A stretch of 64,000 bases of DNA from Apostichopus japonicus. Lineage: Eukaryota; Echinodermata; Holothuroidea; Aspidochirotida; Stichopodidae. The notes under the pieces are model-generated. The model saw nothing but the letters and a program-made list of their open reading frames with translations. It did no database searches and was not told the origin of the DNA. The position numbers were made by a program, and so were the translations under genes. The stretch lies in contig NC_092571.1 in the NCBI RefSeq assembly GCF_037975245.1, positions 3,078,501 through 3,142,500 on the forward strand. Direction: 5' to 3'. This document shows positions 1 through 12,343 of this stretch, piece by piece (position 1 is the first letter of the stretch; each line of letters begins with the position of its first letter).

Positions 1-261
1 AAATACACACACAGCTTGCTACCGTCAGTAATTAGACTCTAGTCTACAGTCAGTACATACAGCTGCGGTCAATACCCACAGCACAGTATACAAACGATAT
101 AGCGATGGACATCTCAGGTCTAGCTAAAGATAACAACTAAGGTATCACGTTTCATTGCTGTCTGCATTTTGTAGCGACACAAACAAAACGTCACTTGCAA
201 GCAACAGAAAGTTAACTTTTTCAGATGGCCGCACACGGTTTGGGGCGAGTCTTCAATGCCT
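1..261 (-). mobile_element. MITE family 1, copy 1 (cut by window edge)
   Basis: Terminal inverted repeat starts AGGCATTGAAGACTCGC on the minus strand, next to TTAA at 262-265. The body matches the copies at 11980 and 34820 at high identity (common segment AAGTTAACTTTCTGTTGC). The far end lies outside the window. No coding capacity. Confidence 0.85.
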
Positions 262-265
262 TTAA

Positions 266-3200
266 TACAGTTAATGATATGATCTTTCCTTTCAAAATTC
301 CATAGTACTGTACACATGTGCTTGCAGTATATATTGTCATTTTAAGCAAGTAAGCTTTGATCGAAACCATCAGAGATTTACGGGATTTCTAGGAAATGGT
401 ACATAACTAACAGCCACCTGGTACACCAGTGCTGTAACCTATGAACAAATTGGAATCAGGTTCCCTCATTATAATATGTCCAACATGGTGCAAGCAATCT
501 CAATTGACAACCATATACCACCAAATGGTGTATTTCTGTACGATAATGTGCATGGCATTACAGTACTGTACCTACAGGTTTACACTGTACAGGTACTGTA
601 CATGGCCAGCTCTACATCTTACACAAAATTTATTTTTAAACAAATTCAATGATCTGTAGGAGTAGGAGAACTTTTGGTTCTTGTCAGAAGAAGTTGTGGT
701 TTATTGAACAGAAATAATGAAAGATGTTCATTCAAAAATGTGTTTTGTTATGTTTTCCACTGACCTAGTTGTGAGTGTGTACTTGGGGTTTGTTTCTCAA
801 AAAAAAAAGTTGGCGTCCTCCGCCCCGGACACAAGCAATTTGAAGATTTTGCGTCCCTGGCCAAAACATTGCGTCCCGGACACAGAATCCTGCGTTCATA
901 ACGATGCTGCACTGTCTTGTACATAGTACTTTCACGAAATGGAATTACACTGTGCACAGCAGTTCAATTAATTCTCACACTCCAGCTACTGTATACAGTG
1001 GCTGGAATTGAGAGAGGGATTTCACGTTTTTAATGTGTCCCACCAGATACGCACTCAGCAAAATATGACCTCAACCATAAATGAAGGAATTTCTTGTCTG
1101 ATATTTTCACAAAATGGACGACTCCCATATATTTGTCAGCCATGATTGTATAAAAAACCTAAAATAAAAAAAAATATAAAAAAAAGACGAAATTTTATTG
1201 TTCAATCCTATTTATTTCTTAGACAGTATAACACCATATATGGCAAAACTGTAATGGTTGTCTTTAGCCATCTTCAGCCATGGTTGGGCTTGTTCCCCCC
1301 AACCCCCCCCCCCCGACACTATGTCCGATCGTCCACGACAACCAAAGTTTCCTTTCGGATGAACAAAATCAGCTCATATGGAGGTTGTCGTATGGACAAA
1401 TACTATATAGTTGTTCACATCAAATTCAGATCGCATTGTATAGTCCTAATAGGTAAAATGGTACATAGCTACAGTATAGTATCTCCCTCCATCACTTTGG
1501 AGATAGTGAAATAAAAGCAAGACTAGTGGTATAGGCCTATCAACCTGTAAGGGAGTTTTACAGGCCCAAAGCATATATGGTGTTCCATACACCAAACATG
1601 CGCATCTCACCTACAGTGTACATATTGGTGGTTCTTTGTATCAACATTTTTGCTGCATTTTGTTGGACAATCAAATCTTCTGTCTGAACAGCCAAAGACT
1701 AAGACCTACTGTAGTAATATGGCGGACAACCATTCCACAAATCCTTAAAAAGTTGCATCGCACATAACCCGTTCCTCTAATCCTACACATCGATTATCCA
1801 GGATTTATGCTTGCAGGAAAATACAAATCTCAAAATTATAACAGCATTTTAAACCTCTCAAAAACAGGTTTATATAAATTTCCCCAATTTTAGTATTAAC
1901 TAATGTCAACACATTCCCTTTAACTAAACTTGTAAATGGGTTAATGCCTCACCCCTAGGAGCTAATCAAACACCAGTCTGAGAACAAAGCATATATATAT
2001 ACCAACACTACTTATCCCTCCAGCTACATACCTATCTAAATGGAAAACCAGAACAAATCTCTAGGCAAGAGTGTCAATAAGGCAGCCTAGGCAGGTCTAA
2101 ATTTCTTCGTGTTTTTGTTTCCAGTATTTTCATTTCTTCTTTTAGCAAACATGAAGGTGGAAAACATTATCAACTAGGCCAGAGAGAAGGCAACGTTGTT
2201 AGCCTTTCTGCCCACATAGTAAACGAACGAAGATCTACACTTTATACCCAGAAAGATCAATTTCTTGGCTGGGATGGAATTTTTTAAATGTATTCTATCA
2301 TGACCCTGTTTTTTTCAATTCATGAATGGTTGCCCTCAAATTCACTATTTGCTCTAATTGTGAGAAAATTAAATCCAAAGAAGGGTAACACATATAAAAT
2401 GGTTGAGAGGAGAGCAAGCGTGAAAATGCGGACTTCACAAATTATATTCTTCTCCTGTTGCGACCACCACGGTGCAAATGTTTATCTGGGCAGCTGTTCG
2501 GGAAAGGTCAGGTTCAAAGCTGTTTCCGAATTAAAAATGGGAAGCGTGTGCATGGGGAAAGACACGACTCAAATAATATCGTCTACCTGTAGCTACAGTG
2601 CATGTATTTAGGGTGCAGGGTAGGGAAAAAGGGGGGGAGGGGGAAGATATGTTTGGATCCAGGAGAGGGTGATGGGAGAGGTAGAAGTATATGAATGGAA
2701 TGAATTATTCTTTATAAGTCTGCACTGTATTTTATATTGGAGCTATGCAACATCAAACTAGTTACTGACTGGACAATTTCAATGACCACATCCATCAGTG
2801 CTTCCACAATTTTTATAGGTCAATGTTTTTAATCATAATAATAATAATGGAAGACCTTATGACAGACAGACAGACATTCCAGAATACAGACAGACAGAGA
2901 AACAGACAGATATTCAGGAAGAAAGATAGTCAGTAACATGACTCCACTCACAAAAATGCTGGGTCTACATTTTATATCAAATGCAGGTACCTTGGAAGAT
3001 TCACATAGTTTGGCCATGTTCATCTCCAGGCTTACCTATCTTATAAACGCAGTGTGTGTTGACAGCTGACATAGATCAACGTAACTTTCAAAAAGGCATT
3101 GATAAAACAAGATGGGAAAAGCATATTGAACGAGTATATACAAGCTTGTGTGGTACAATGATTACATACATCCAATTCATGCAACAACAACAAAACTGTC

Positions 3201-3404
3201 TGTACGGTGTATCTGGACCACTCTAAACATTTCTTCAATGTAGACCTTTTTTCGATCCCAAAAGCTAAAACTGGTATGAAAGAGAAAAAGACATATTGAC
3301 AGTAACTGATTTTCTCTCTAATACACACTTTTTAAGACAAAGACATTCGACAGATCGACAAATTTTAAATAAACAGCATGCAGCACCAGAATAGAGATTT
3401 AACA
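266..3404. other. no gene seen
   Basis: Downstream side of the 3411-3560 exon. AT-rich with a few imperfect GCGTCC-containing repeats (815-900), a poly-C run near 1300 and a purine stretch near 2620. No exon with splice sites recognised, so the next exon of the unidentified gene lies outside the window. Confidence 0.5.
2845..2912. repeat. (GACA)n microsatellite, interrupted
   Basis: GACAGACAGACA runs separated by short spacers over about 65 bp. Confidence 0.85.
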
Positions 3405-3410
3405 GCTTAC

Positions 3411-3560
3411 CATCACAGTAGGTGGCCACCACCTCTAACCGGTACCTGGTCTCCGACGAGTTTTCTTCTAATTTCGGTGAAATGTTCACGATATTGCCTC
3501 TAGTATTGTATAGTTTAAGAATGTCCAGAGGACCAGCCTCTGCAGCAGCTCGAAATATAT
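3411..3560 (-). CDS. second recognised exon of the unidentified gene
   Basis: 150 nt, phase 1 at both ends, acceptor TCCGTAG and donor GTAAGC. Encodes IFRAAAEAGPLDILKLYNTR, GNIVNISPKLEENSSETRYR and LEVVATYCD, open across the whole exon. Joined to the 32645-32732 exon it gives ...SEDVKDIFRAAAEAG, a continuous helix-like segment, so the two are probably consecutive exons separated by about 29 kb. The gene continues past the left edge of the window. Function unknown. Confidence 0.72.
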
Positions 3561-3659
3561 CTACGGACAGGGAAAAAGTGCAGAATCCATTTTAATATTA
3601 AATAGATTATATACGAAAATTGTAATCCCAAGTAAAACTTAGCGATGAATTTCGAGCAA

Positions 3660-3800
3660 CAATACATACCTGTCTCCATCTCTTATGCATCTGCACTTTT
3701 CTCTACTGGAAATATACCTGAATCTACTGGTCGGTTAGTTTACGGTAGATTATAAGGAAAAAGTGCAGATCTGTAGTGGAGACAGGTAAGCTAGGAGCAA
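3660..3800. repeat. imperfect inverted repeat with GAGACAGGTA arms
   Basis: TACCTGTCTCCATCTC and GTGGAGACAGGTAA face each other about 100 bp apart; both arms share AGTGCAGAT and its complement. The same cassette recurs at 4400-4500, 14690, 14840, 16190 and 16257. Origin unknown. Confidence 0.6.
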
Positions 3801-4045
3801 AGCAAATATTTATTTTGGGCTGATGAATGAGGGACATAACCCTCCCCAAAACTGGTCTGTGAATCTACGAACGTCGATACTTACGGTACCCGTCTCCGGT
3901 CTTGTCATCTACTTTGCCTCATCTACTTTACCATAATTACCTACTAATTAATTAATTACCTAATTGGAAACATTTTAGCACTGCTCCCCTAATCCAACAT
4001 TTGTGACTCGCCCCAGTCAATCCTCCTACCGAAATTAACCATTTA

Positions 4046-4357
4046 GAAGTAATTAATGATAATAATATTTGCTTCTTATATAGCACTTTATACCAGCGAT
4101 AGGTCTGAAAGCGCTTTACAGACGTTATATTACCCCTGGTCAATGATAACATGTTCCAATCCCTCCAGTCGGCAGCAGTTATATACTGCGCCCAATGACA
4201 AGTTACCTCACAGGTACTCATTTAACCCCTGGGTGGAGAGAGGCAAGTGAGATAAAGGATCTTGCACAAGGATACAACGTAATGAACTAGGCAGGAATCG
4301 AACCAGTAATCCTTGGATCACGAGTCCGACGCCTTAGCCAATTGGCCACCACGCTCT
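4046..4357 (-). mobile_element. tRNA-derived SINE
   Basis: On the minus strand the head has an A box (TGGCCAATTGGC) and a B box (GGTTCGATTCC at 4294-4304), followed by a body and a tail GTGCTATATAAGAAGC then ATTATTATC. The tail is shared in style with the LINE end at 57496-57540. Confidence 0.8.
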
Positions 4358-4399
4358 AATGAACTTTACGTGATTAGTAATTGAGGTATAGATAGGACA

Positions 4400-4500
4400 G
4401 ATCAGAAGTAGAGTTGGAGACAGGTAAGCACAGGAAGCTGTATATTTATTTATGACTGATAATTTATGAGGAACATGACCCTTAAAAGCATCCTGATAAA
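4400..4500 (+). repeat. second copy of the GAGACAGGTAAG cassette
   Basis: GTTGGAGACAGGTAAGC followed by ATATTTATTTATGACTGAT and GAGGAACATGACCC, parallel to 3775-3850 (GTGGAGACAGGTAAGC ... ATATTTATTT ... GAGGGACATAACCC). Shared over about 90 bp. Confidence 0.6.
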
Positions 4501-5364
4501 ATCTGCATACAGATCTGGTATTTGGAATTTTTGACATTTGAACAACATTTGAAGATTTCTTGTACATTTTTAACCATACCTGACCTACAGTAACTGAAGC
4601 AAACATGTGCATCATGTGATGTCATATAGATCATGCAAATAATTTAAACAATTATTTCTACACTAAACTGTACATATTGCATTGATGGATCAGTTCATTG
4701 CTATATTTTGCACCAATACAGCCTACAGTATGTAACTATTTTTCTCGTAAACTATTTAGCAAGGACGGACTGCTTAAAGCCAAGGATCAAAGCAATAGCG
4801 TGAAAGTGGATCCCAAGTCCCCAAAGCATCAAAAGATTTTGGTCGACATAGTTACGCAACCCCAAAAAGTCACACCTATTTGCAGCAAGTTCATTTATTA
4901 TACGAACTGGTAATGTACTTCAACTGCAGTATCGGTATTTGCAAATTTCAGTATGTATACATGTATTGTATGTATGTACAGTAATGTATGCATGTATGTA
5001 AACATATAGAAAACGACCAACCTACGCTGTTTGTTTTTGCTTTTCTCGGAAGTCTCTTGAGCAATTCTTTGTATTTTTCTTCTCTGTATTACTCAAACTA
5101 TATTATAAGATTACAATCGAACGAATCGAGGCCCCTTTATACATGGGGAAGTTTAGTTCCTTAATTCGAATCACATCTTTCGAGAACGTCCCCTTCAAAA
5201 AGTAGTCTGAAACAAGAGTTCAGAGCAAACTTGATCTATATTTCAAATGTTGGACCCATACCAACGATTTTGATGAGATGTTGTTATTATTCTTAAATTA
5301 AGAAAAATGTTTGGTGGAATTATTCCAACTGTTTGATCCAAGTTTCGATTCAAATCAAATCAAC

Positions 5365-5832
5365 ATGGAAGAAAGAAGAAGAACAATCATATCTTTCAAG
5401 CAGCAAGAACAGAATTATATCCAAGACCAATGCATAATTTGCATAATAATCATAATAATAATCATGAAATCTTTCCCCACAAAGTTACCCGGCAGCATGG
5501 TGAGTTCACGCACAAGACGGTCGAAGGCGAACAAAAAAGAAAAAATTCACTCGAATTTGCAGAACGGAAACAATTTTAATAACTCTAGGCAAGTCATTGC
5601 AACATTGGTAAAACGCGTAACAAAGAAGGTAAAGAGGGTTGTTATTCTATCAATCACGGCCGGTCTCGCGGAACTCTTTACGCCGAGGAATCTGAGGCGA
5701 ACGACATTTAAACATTTACATCAAATGATTGTTATTGCGGTTCGTCTCAGGGGTGATTTGGGAGAGCTATTTACGGCGAGGGAGCGTCGTAGTCGTCAAT
5801 CAAGTCGCTCTACAATGTTGGATGAACCATGA
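5365..5832 (+). CDS. possible ORF with internal repeat, GC-rich patch
   Basis: 155-codon ORF from ATG at 5365. The first third includes an isoleucine run from an ATA microsatellite and is doubtful. The last third contains two related segments, AGLAELFTPRNLRR and GDLGELFTARERRS, about 105 bases apart. Their DNA differs at several synonymous sites (GAA/GAG, CTC/CTA, CTC/TTG) while L-x-E-L-F-T-x-R is kept, hinting at coding selection. GC and CpG are higher than in the neighbourhood up to about 6015. No family recognised; a conserved non-coding element is the main alternative. Confidence 0.25.
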   Translation: MEERRRTIISFKQQEQNYIQDQCIICIIIIIIIMKSFPTKLPGSMVSSRTRRSKANKKEKIHSNLQNGNNFNNSRQVIATLVKRVTKKVKRVVILSITAGLAELFTPRNLRRTTFKHLHQMIVIAVRLRGDLGELFTARERRSRQSSRSTMLDEP

Positions 5833-6015
5833 TGTCGAGAAAAAAGGGTCATTAAATGTAACTCAATGGCCGACAAAGCACTCTCTGTGATTACATGAAG
5901 CGGCTGTAATGATCACTACGCTGAATTCGCCCGCTAATGAAATCGACTGGAATTTCTCCCGAGATTTGAATATACCGTACGCCCCACGACAACGACGTCG
6001 GCGATGATGATGGGA

Positions 6016-8300
6016 GATAATTAAAATGGTTTTAATTGATATAATGGAGGAGTGTCAATGCCACAATGTTATAAACAACCTCGCTGCATGCATGGCAATT
6101 AATGTGTGAAAACATATATAACATACTGTATACAGAACAATGTTGGCTGTCATTAATGCAATGTGTCAAAGCCTGAGAAATACTTTGTTCTTTTTCTGTG
6201 TTTTTTTTTAGTTCAGTCATTTATTTCTTCCTTTTTAAAATCGGATCAAGTCCTTTTGTGCTATTAAGGTTGTCATATTAATATTAATACTAATATATTA
6301 ATAAAATATTAGAGGCTGACTTGAATGTACATGACATGTATGTATAAATCAGGATTAAATGGATTTCTATATTATTGAAGCTACTGTACAGTATGTGGCT
6401 ATTGTTTTCTGCATAAGTATAAGCTCTTAATGTATAAATGAAACAACACTGGTCTCTCCAATGTCTATTTAATTAGAAAATTCCAAAACGCATGCGTCCC
6501 AATTCTTTAATTCTAGGTAACCTAACAAAAATTCACAGTACTATATAGGCTTTATACTGTCAAAGATAATGTACACACAAAAAAATCACAGACACAGATC
6601 TATGTACAGTACCCTCCTCTAGTGTTTACTTTTAAATTGCAAAATGTTCTGTCATTAGAATTTAGAGAATATAATGAATTTCTTCTTTTGAAACTATCCT
6701 AAACATTGTGTTTGCTACCTAGCACAATTGTTGGTCAAACCAGCTGATGTACCATACTGCATACTGTATATCCTGGGTTTGGGTAGAGTAATAGTTACTA
6801 ATTATTAAAGGCTACCGGTCCACTCTAGGCACCGTTTATATGGTAGCCAGAGTGCTGAGGTTGTGTGGAGACAGAAAAGCAAGGAAGTGAATGACCTGAA
6901 CTGCATCACACATTGTATTATGTGTGCCGGTATTGTAACCGTTAATCCTTTAACATAATTAAAAAAAATTTAACACAAACTGAATGCAGTTTTAATGTGT
7001 TATATACATGTTCACACCAGAATTTATAAAAACCTTCAAAGTGTTACACTGTACGCTCTGCGGTATCGGGTTGAACACCTCTCACAATAAATTGTGAATT
7101 CATGAAATTCCAAAAATTTGATCAATGTTTGACACGATTCCTAGCTCTTGAAATATGATATCCATTATTCAATTTGAAAATTCATGGAAGAAATTAAATT
7201 AAAACTCTCATTTAGATCAAATATAAAATGAATATATTAATTTCTCAATGAGCATCATTTTAATTTTAATTTTTCCTTTTTTTTTCTCTTTAATTATACA
7301 TGCACAGTATGTGTATACAGTAGTTCAGGCCACTGTTAATTGCAGATTGAGGTATGGTAGGGGATTGGGTGAGGGTAATACATAATGTCCCATACAGATT
7401 ATTAACTGTTGTTAAGACACAGTTAGGACAAGTAATCTTCCCCCAAATGGCTTCATGGAGTTAAATACCAAGCTGCTTTGCATAATGCTCTGAAAATTCG
7501 GAAGTGAGTCCCTTTGCAACAGCTTTCTGGGTTGATCGAATGAAACTGGGCGTGACCTCTGGTTACACGGTATGCAAGGGTACAGTGGCTTCTGACTGGC
7601 GCCCTCAACAAAGAAACGGCTATATAGGGATCACCATCACCACCAACTAAGGGCTGGATAGCTGAGTAGGTAGAGTGCTGGGCTTGGGAAACTCTAACAT
7701 GTCCCACTCTAAAACTCTAACATAGGAGTGCTGGGACACTCATGCTGGGACATGCCTTCACCTTATTATAAGTAATGAAATTTCATTTTACCTGATATTC
7801 ATCAAAATGATTCCCACAACTATTAGATTGTAACTAGGTTTTTTTTTTTAACTGATTATATATCATATCAGTAAGCAATCACATTCTAGAGTAATTAATT
7901 TTTAAATAATGCATCATATATCTTCAATTGTTTCATAAATCAATATGAAACTTTGACTTGATATAGTGAAGCCATGCATCGAGCTATACAGTACACAGTA
8001 GCTCTGGTATTCAGCATCTTGGGATGGCTATAATTATCAATATATGCAAATAAAGAGGTTTGCCATTAGTAAATACATCACAAGTAATTTATTTGTAATA
8101 TGTGCACTGTATGTGTCTAACTGCTGCCAAGTTAATTGCTTAAAAAGCCTAAACCATCGCACACATGGCTCACAAACATGTGTACAGCAGTTTTTGATCC
8201 AGGTTTTACATAAACAATTTCTTCTCATACAACATTATTATTTTCGGGACAATGCCTGAATTAGATTACCGATAGTCACAGATCAGAGGCAAGCAAACAA
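6016..8300. other. no gene seen
   Basis: AT-rich non-coding DNA with scattered TACAGTA words; only the possible SINE head at 7640-7700 stands out. Confidence 0.5.
7640..7700 (+). mobile_element. possible SINE head fragment
   Basis: GGATAGCTGAGTAGGTAGAG resembles a tRNA A-box region. No B box follows, so at most a truncated head. Next to it GCTGGGACA is repeated. Confidence 0.35.
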
Positions 8301-8305
8301 TCAAA

Positions 8306-8692
8306 ATGGAGGGGATAAAAGCTCTGTTAATAAAAGTAATAATCTACGACCAAAAAACAAAAAGCTTGAGTAGGTTAATGCATTCAAATGTTAGAGGACC
8401 TGATGTTTCAATTGTAGTGCAGAAACTGTTGCCTTTAGAGTTTGAGGGTTTCTGTTTGGTTTTCCCGAAAGGGAAAACTTTGGAGTCACTCTTACCGACC
8501 TTGCAAGATTGTGAGGGGGAACCGCGGATTGCAAAGTCTGTAATGAATATAACATGGATCGCAAAGTCGGTAATTAATATTACGGTTAGATTCGTCAAAC
8601 ACGGCAACATACAGAAATGCTGTACTCAAAGCCGAAGACTTTGTTGCTTGACCAGGCAATGGCAGACTGTGATTCCTCAGAGAGGTTGCTAA
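8306..8692 (+). other. unassigned 128-codon ORF
   Basis: ATG-initiated MEGIKALLIKVIIYDQKTKS... with an internal 27-30 bp DNA repeat (GATTGCAAAGTCTGTAAT / GATCGCAAAGTCGGTAAT). No recognised domain. Equal open frames on the other strand make a chance ORF likely. Confidence 0.12.
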
Positions 8693-8812
8693 ATCTGGTA
8701 CTAAAACCTTAGTCACTGTTTGTCCATGTTAGAAAAACGTTTAACAGGTACAATAAAATTATCAAACAAACATTTAAATTGTACTTAGTACTATTAAATA
8801 AGTAACTGTTGA

Positions 8813-9169
8813 CAGTGGCATTTGAAGGTACTTTTGAGTGGGGGGCTGAAGACTGATGGCCAGCCTGGGGAGGGGTCTAAGGGGAGGGGGTGTCCCCCTT
8901 CCCTTTGGAATTTTTTTGCATTTCCAGGTGGCCTCAGATGCAATTTGGTGCAATATAGCACACTTCAACACCCAATCCATTTTGTAAATAATTTTGCATT
9001 TTCACCTGGCCTTATAGATGCAATTTGGTGCTCCAAATGAGATTTTTTTCTCATTTGGAAATGAAAAAGGGGTTTTCTGACTCGCGGAGCGGGGGGGCGG
9101 AATGATACTTCCGCCCCCCCCATATTTTTCACTGGGGGGGCTGGCGCCCCCTCGGTTCCTACGCCCTTG
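8813..9169 (+). mobile_element. hAT-like MITE family 4, copy A (357 bp)
   Basis: Starts CAGTGGCATTTGAAGG and ends GGTTCCTACGCCCTTG, flanked by perfect 8-bp ACTGTTGA. Contains the repeated phrase GATGCAATTTGGTGC and a strong internal G/C hairpin near 9089-9121. Confidence 0.9.
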
Positions 9170-9479
9170 ACTGTTGATAATATAACATCTAGTCAAAATG
9201 TCTTTAAATGTTAAATTATGTTGTTTTGGTAAGAAACTATTAAGCCCCTATACAATAATCCATGTACTGAAGCTTTGGTTCATACCATTATTTCATAGGG
9301 GTCATGTAAGTTGGCTCCCCTCTCCCCAAAAAAAGGAAGTATATACTGAAAATAACTGCTGGTATGGCAGAAGAGGTATGACGAACACAAACATTCTGTT
9401 TGTATTCTGAAATAAAGTTCTTCTATACCGCCCTCATTTCCTTTCGGGAAACATTTCATACGATAGTTTTGATTGAAGT

Positions 9480-9555
9480 TTTGAGAATTCCAGATTGCCT
9501 CTGAAGAGGATCCAACTAGGAACGAAACAACACTCAGGCCCTCTAACTTATACAA
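9480..9555 (+). repeat. CTGAAGA...GAAAC box (hammerhead-like motif, copy 1)
   Basis: Reads GCCTCTGAAGAGGATCC, a short spacer, then GGAACGAAAC and CTCAGGCCCTCTAAC. Shares a consensus with the two boxes at 18670-18776. Penelope-like retroelements carry hammerhead motifs of this general shape; that assignment is inference. Confidence 0.4.
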
Positions 9556-9963
9556 TTTTTTCTTTTTTTTATTAAAAAATACAACTGCATATTATTTCAC
9601 ATTTTATTATTCTCTTAACTTCTGAAGTTTAAGATTTCAAAATTCATACACTGCTATTTTAGCAACATTTTCCTTAAGATGTCTATTGGACGTGTACATC
9701 TTACTTCAAAACAAAGTCAAACCCTCAAAGATCACTCTGATATCTTGGGGGAAACTTCGCTTCTCCTGTTGATGTTTCTTGTCGCCATGGCAACAAGTCC
9801 ATAATACAGCAGTGTCTAAATAATCATTTTGTTTGCCTCCAATCACATGGTAGCTGATTGAGCCAAATGGACAAAGTGCTGCGTGCTCCAAGGAAATTTG
9901 AGACTATTACCTTTGAGACTGAAAACTGATTGTTTGACTGACCAAGAATGCCAATTAGGAAAT

Positions 9964-10161
9964 TTAACCCTCAGTTGGTCTCAAGCCAATCTTGGACAGT
10001 ATCTCTTTGTTAATATGTATGAGTCTTCTTTCTTTGTCCTTCCTCTTTTGTTTCACAATATTTCTTCCAGATTTCAAGACATGCTGATCATGTATTGTCT
10101 GTGCCGCGGCTAATTCTAGTAATAGATTACGAAGTACACTCAATGCTCGCTCTTTACTCAT
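9964..10161 (-). CDS. possible small ORF (65 aa)
   Basis: ATG-initiated ORF directly preceded by an in-frame TAA and ended by TAA. It reads MSKERALSVLRNLLLELAAA ... KQKRKDKERRLIHINKEIL and looks like two amphipathic helices with a basic patch, unlike the neighbouring AT-rich noise. No family recognised, weak Kozak (T at -3), and no convincing splice sites. It lies in the large intron of the unidentified gene, same strand. Could be an intronic small gene or a chance ORF. Confidence 0.28.
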   Translation of the reverse strand: MSKERALSVLRNLLLELAAAQTIHDQHVLKSGRNIVKQKRKDKERRLIHINKEILSKIGLRPTEG

Positions 10162-10219
10162 TTATCTATGTGTCATTTTGCTTTGCAAGTAATTAGCGTG
10201 ATTCAAGAATCATCATTAC

Positions 10220-10350
10220 CTATAGACGAACCATCCAAGACGCTACCGATAGACTAACCATCCAAGACGCTACCGATAGACTAACCATCCAACACGCTAC
10301 CGATAGACTAACCATCCAAGACGCTACCGATAGACTAACCATCCAAGACG
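10220..10350 (+). repeat. 27-bp tandem repeat, about 5 copies
   Basis: CATCCAAGACGCTACCGATA phrase restarts every 27 bp at 10232, 10259, 10286, 10313 and 10340 with one substitution (AACACG). Nearly identical, so recent. Confidence 0.92.
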
Positions 10351-11552
10351 CATTTGTATCCATACCACCACCACCAGTCCTAGGAAGGGAATGTTTTGGA
10401 CGCCCCCGGAATCTTAGACCCAGTTAGCATTACGACATATTTTGGCTCACAATTTTTAGCAGATATATAACGCTAAAAACAGCTGGAAGTTTTCAGAAGT
10501 ACAGTACTTTCATAACCTGCTCTCGATCCTCCACATTAATCCTAACCATTAAAGATTATTAATATACAATATCTCAACGGTATAAGATATGACTAATATT
10601 CTAATATGTAAGCATGAGTGTGACCATTTATCTGACTTTCTAGCATATTTTGGAGGCAATACACTGCTGGCCTTCAAAGTACATTTGCTCAAAACAGCCA
10701 ACAGTTCTGAACTTGGAATTGAATGCTCTGTCTTATTCTGATCAATTGATTACAATTGTGTTTTGCATTGAAATAAATATCATAACATATATAACCATGT
10801 ACATATATGGACAATATTGGCAAACCAAAAGTTGAATAGCTTCATTAATATGTATGTATGGTTCATCCATCCGGAGAACAATTATACTAAACTCTTTGAT
10901 ACCTGCTTAGCAACAAGGACATAGAAATAGAATTAACAAGAATAGACCAGAACAAAAGAAGACAAAAGCCTACAGTAGTTATGCCACATAAAAGTCTTTA
11001 ATTGTCCCACATTTTATTCCCTCGTCTGATATTGCGATTACCCACTAAGTCTGAAATGCCCAAAACACACAGTTTGAAGTCTTTTTCAATGGCTAAAGGT
11101 TTACATTGGGGGCTTGCATAATAAGTGTACGGAATTAATAAAAACAAAGGGGCTTTCATGAAATGACTCAAAGCAGTGTTTGCACAAGAGCTCTATAAGA
11201 AATCACTAGGATGGTTTTCATGATCGTGGCAATGCCCTAATGCCTTGTGGTGGACAATTAAACTCATAGATGAAGGTAAGGAACAACATGTACAGAATGG
11301 ACTTGATTCTCAAATAGAGACATTGAAATCTCGTAGCCTAGCAGAAGAGAATGTTTGAAGTCCTCTCCACAGGTATATGGGAGTGAATTATAGCGGTGTG
11401 TACTAGTGTACATGTTTGTTGAACTCCACATGTCAAGAGCAGTAAAATGCATAAATTTTGATTGAGGAGTAATTCTCCTGTAACTTGAATTTATAGGAAT
11501 CAATGTCCTGTCATTATCGGCCGTACAGTATACACATTCTCTAACCTGATGA
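10351..11552. other. no gene seen
   Basis: Non-coding, no repeat boundaries recognised. Confidence 0.5.
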
Positions 11553-11558
11553 CTGTAT

Positions 11559-11722
11559 CAGGGATGAGCCTGGGGCACAAAAAAAAAATCACAGAATTTT
11601 GCAAATATTGCGGTATAGGCTCCAGTTTGCGTATGCTACAGTGTGTTAGGATAAGTTTTTGTACCCGAGGTAGAAAAGAAATCACGGATATTCTGCGAAT
11701 TCGCGGAAAAAGCTCATGCCTG
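11559..11722 (+). mobile_element. MITE family 2, copy a (164 bp)
   Basis: Inverted ends CAGGGATGAGC and GCTCATGCCTG, flanked by a perfect 6-bp duplication CTGTAT. Internal landmarks: TTGCGGTATAGGCTCCAG, AAATCACGGATATTC and the palindrome GCGAATTCGCGG. Non-coding. Confidence 0.88.
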
Positions 11723-11979
11723 CTGTATCTTCCATCTAGGAAAACCCTGCAATGAATGCACATTGAATCATGATTTCATGTAACATTAGGACCCACGTAC
11801 TTTATTTGACAGCAGAGTACTCTGTATTGTGGCTTCTTGAGTACATGATGCTGATTTTTGTCGAGCTATTTGTGAGTATCTGATGCTAAAACCGCCATGA
11901 AAGTGTTGTACATTACAGTAGTTTGATGTTTGATGTGATGCTTGGAGAAGTCGTGAAAACTTAAGACTGTATATATTAA

Positions 11980-12339
11980 AGGCATTGAAGATTCGCCCCA
12001 AACCGCGTGCGGCCATCTGAAAAAGTTAACTTTCTGTTGCTTGCAAGTGACGTTTTGTTCATGTCGCTACAAAATGCAGACAGTAATGAAACAAGATACC
12101 TTGTTATCTTTAGCTGGACCTGAGATGTCCATCGCTGTATCGTTTATACACTGTGCTGTGGTTATCGACCACAGCTGTATGTACTGACTGTACACTAGTG
12201 TCTAATTACCGACGGTAGCAAGCTGTGTGTGTATTTTCTGGGATCGATGGTGGTGTCTAACACTTCTGTTACACCTCATTCAAAACTAGGTCAGATAACC
12301 GGCATTAGACGTTTCTTTTTGCGCGAGTCTTCACACCCT
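11980..12339 (+). mobile_element. MITE family 1, copy 2 (complete, 360 bp)
   Basis: Bounded by TTAA at 11976-11979 and 12340-12343. Ends are inverted: AGGCATTGAAGATTCGC and, reversed, AGGGTGTGAAGACTCGCGC. TTAA target duplication fits Kolobok or piggyBac type transposition; the AG start is closer to Kolobok. Non-coding. Confidence 0.88.
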
Positions 12340-12343
12340 TTAA

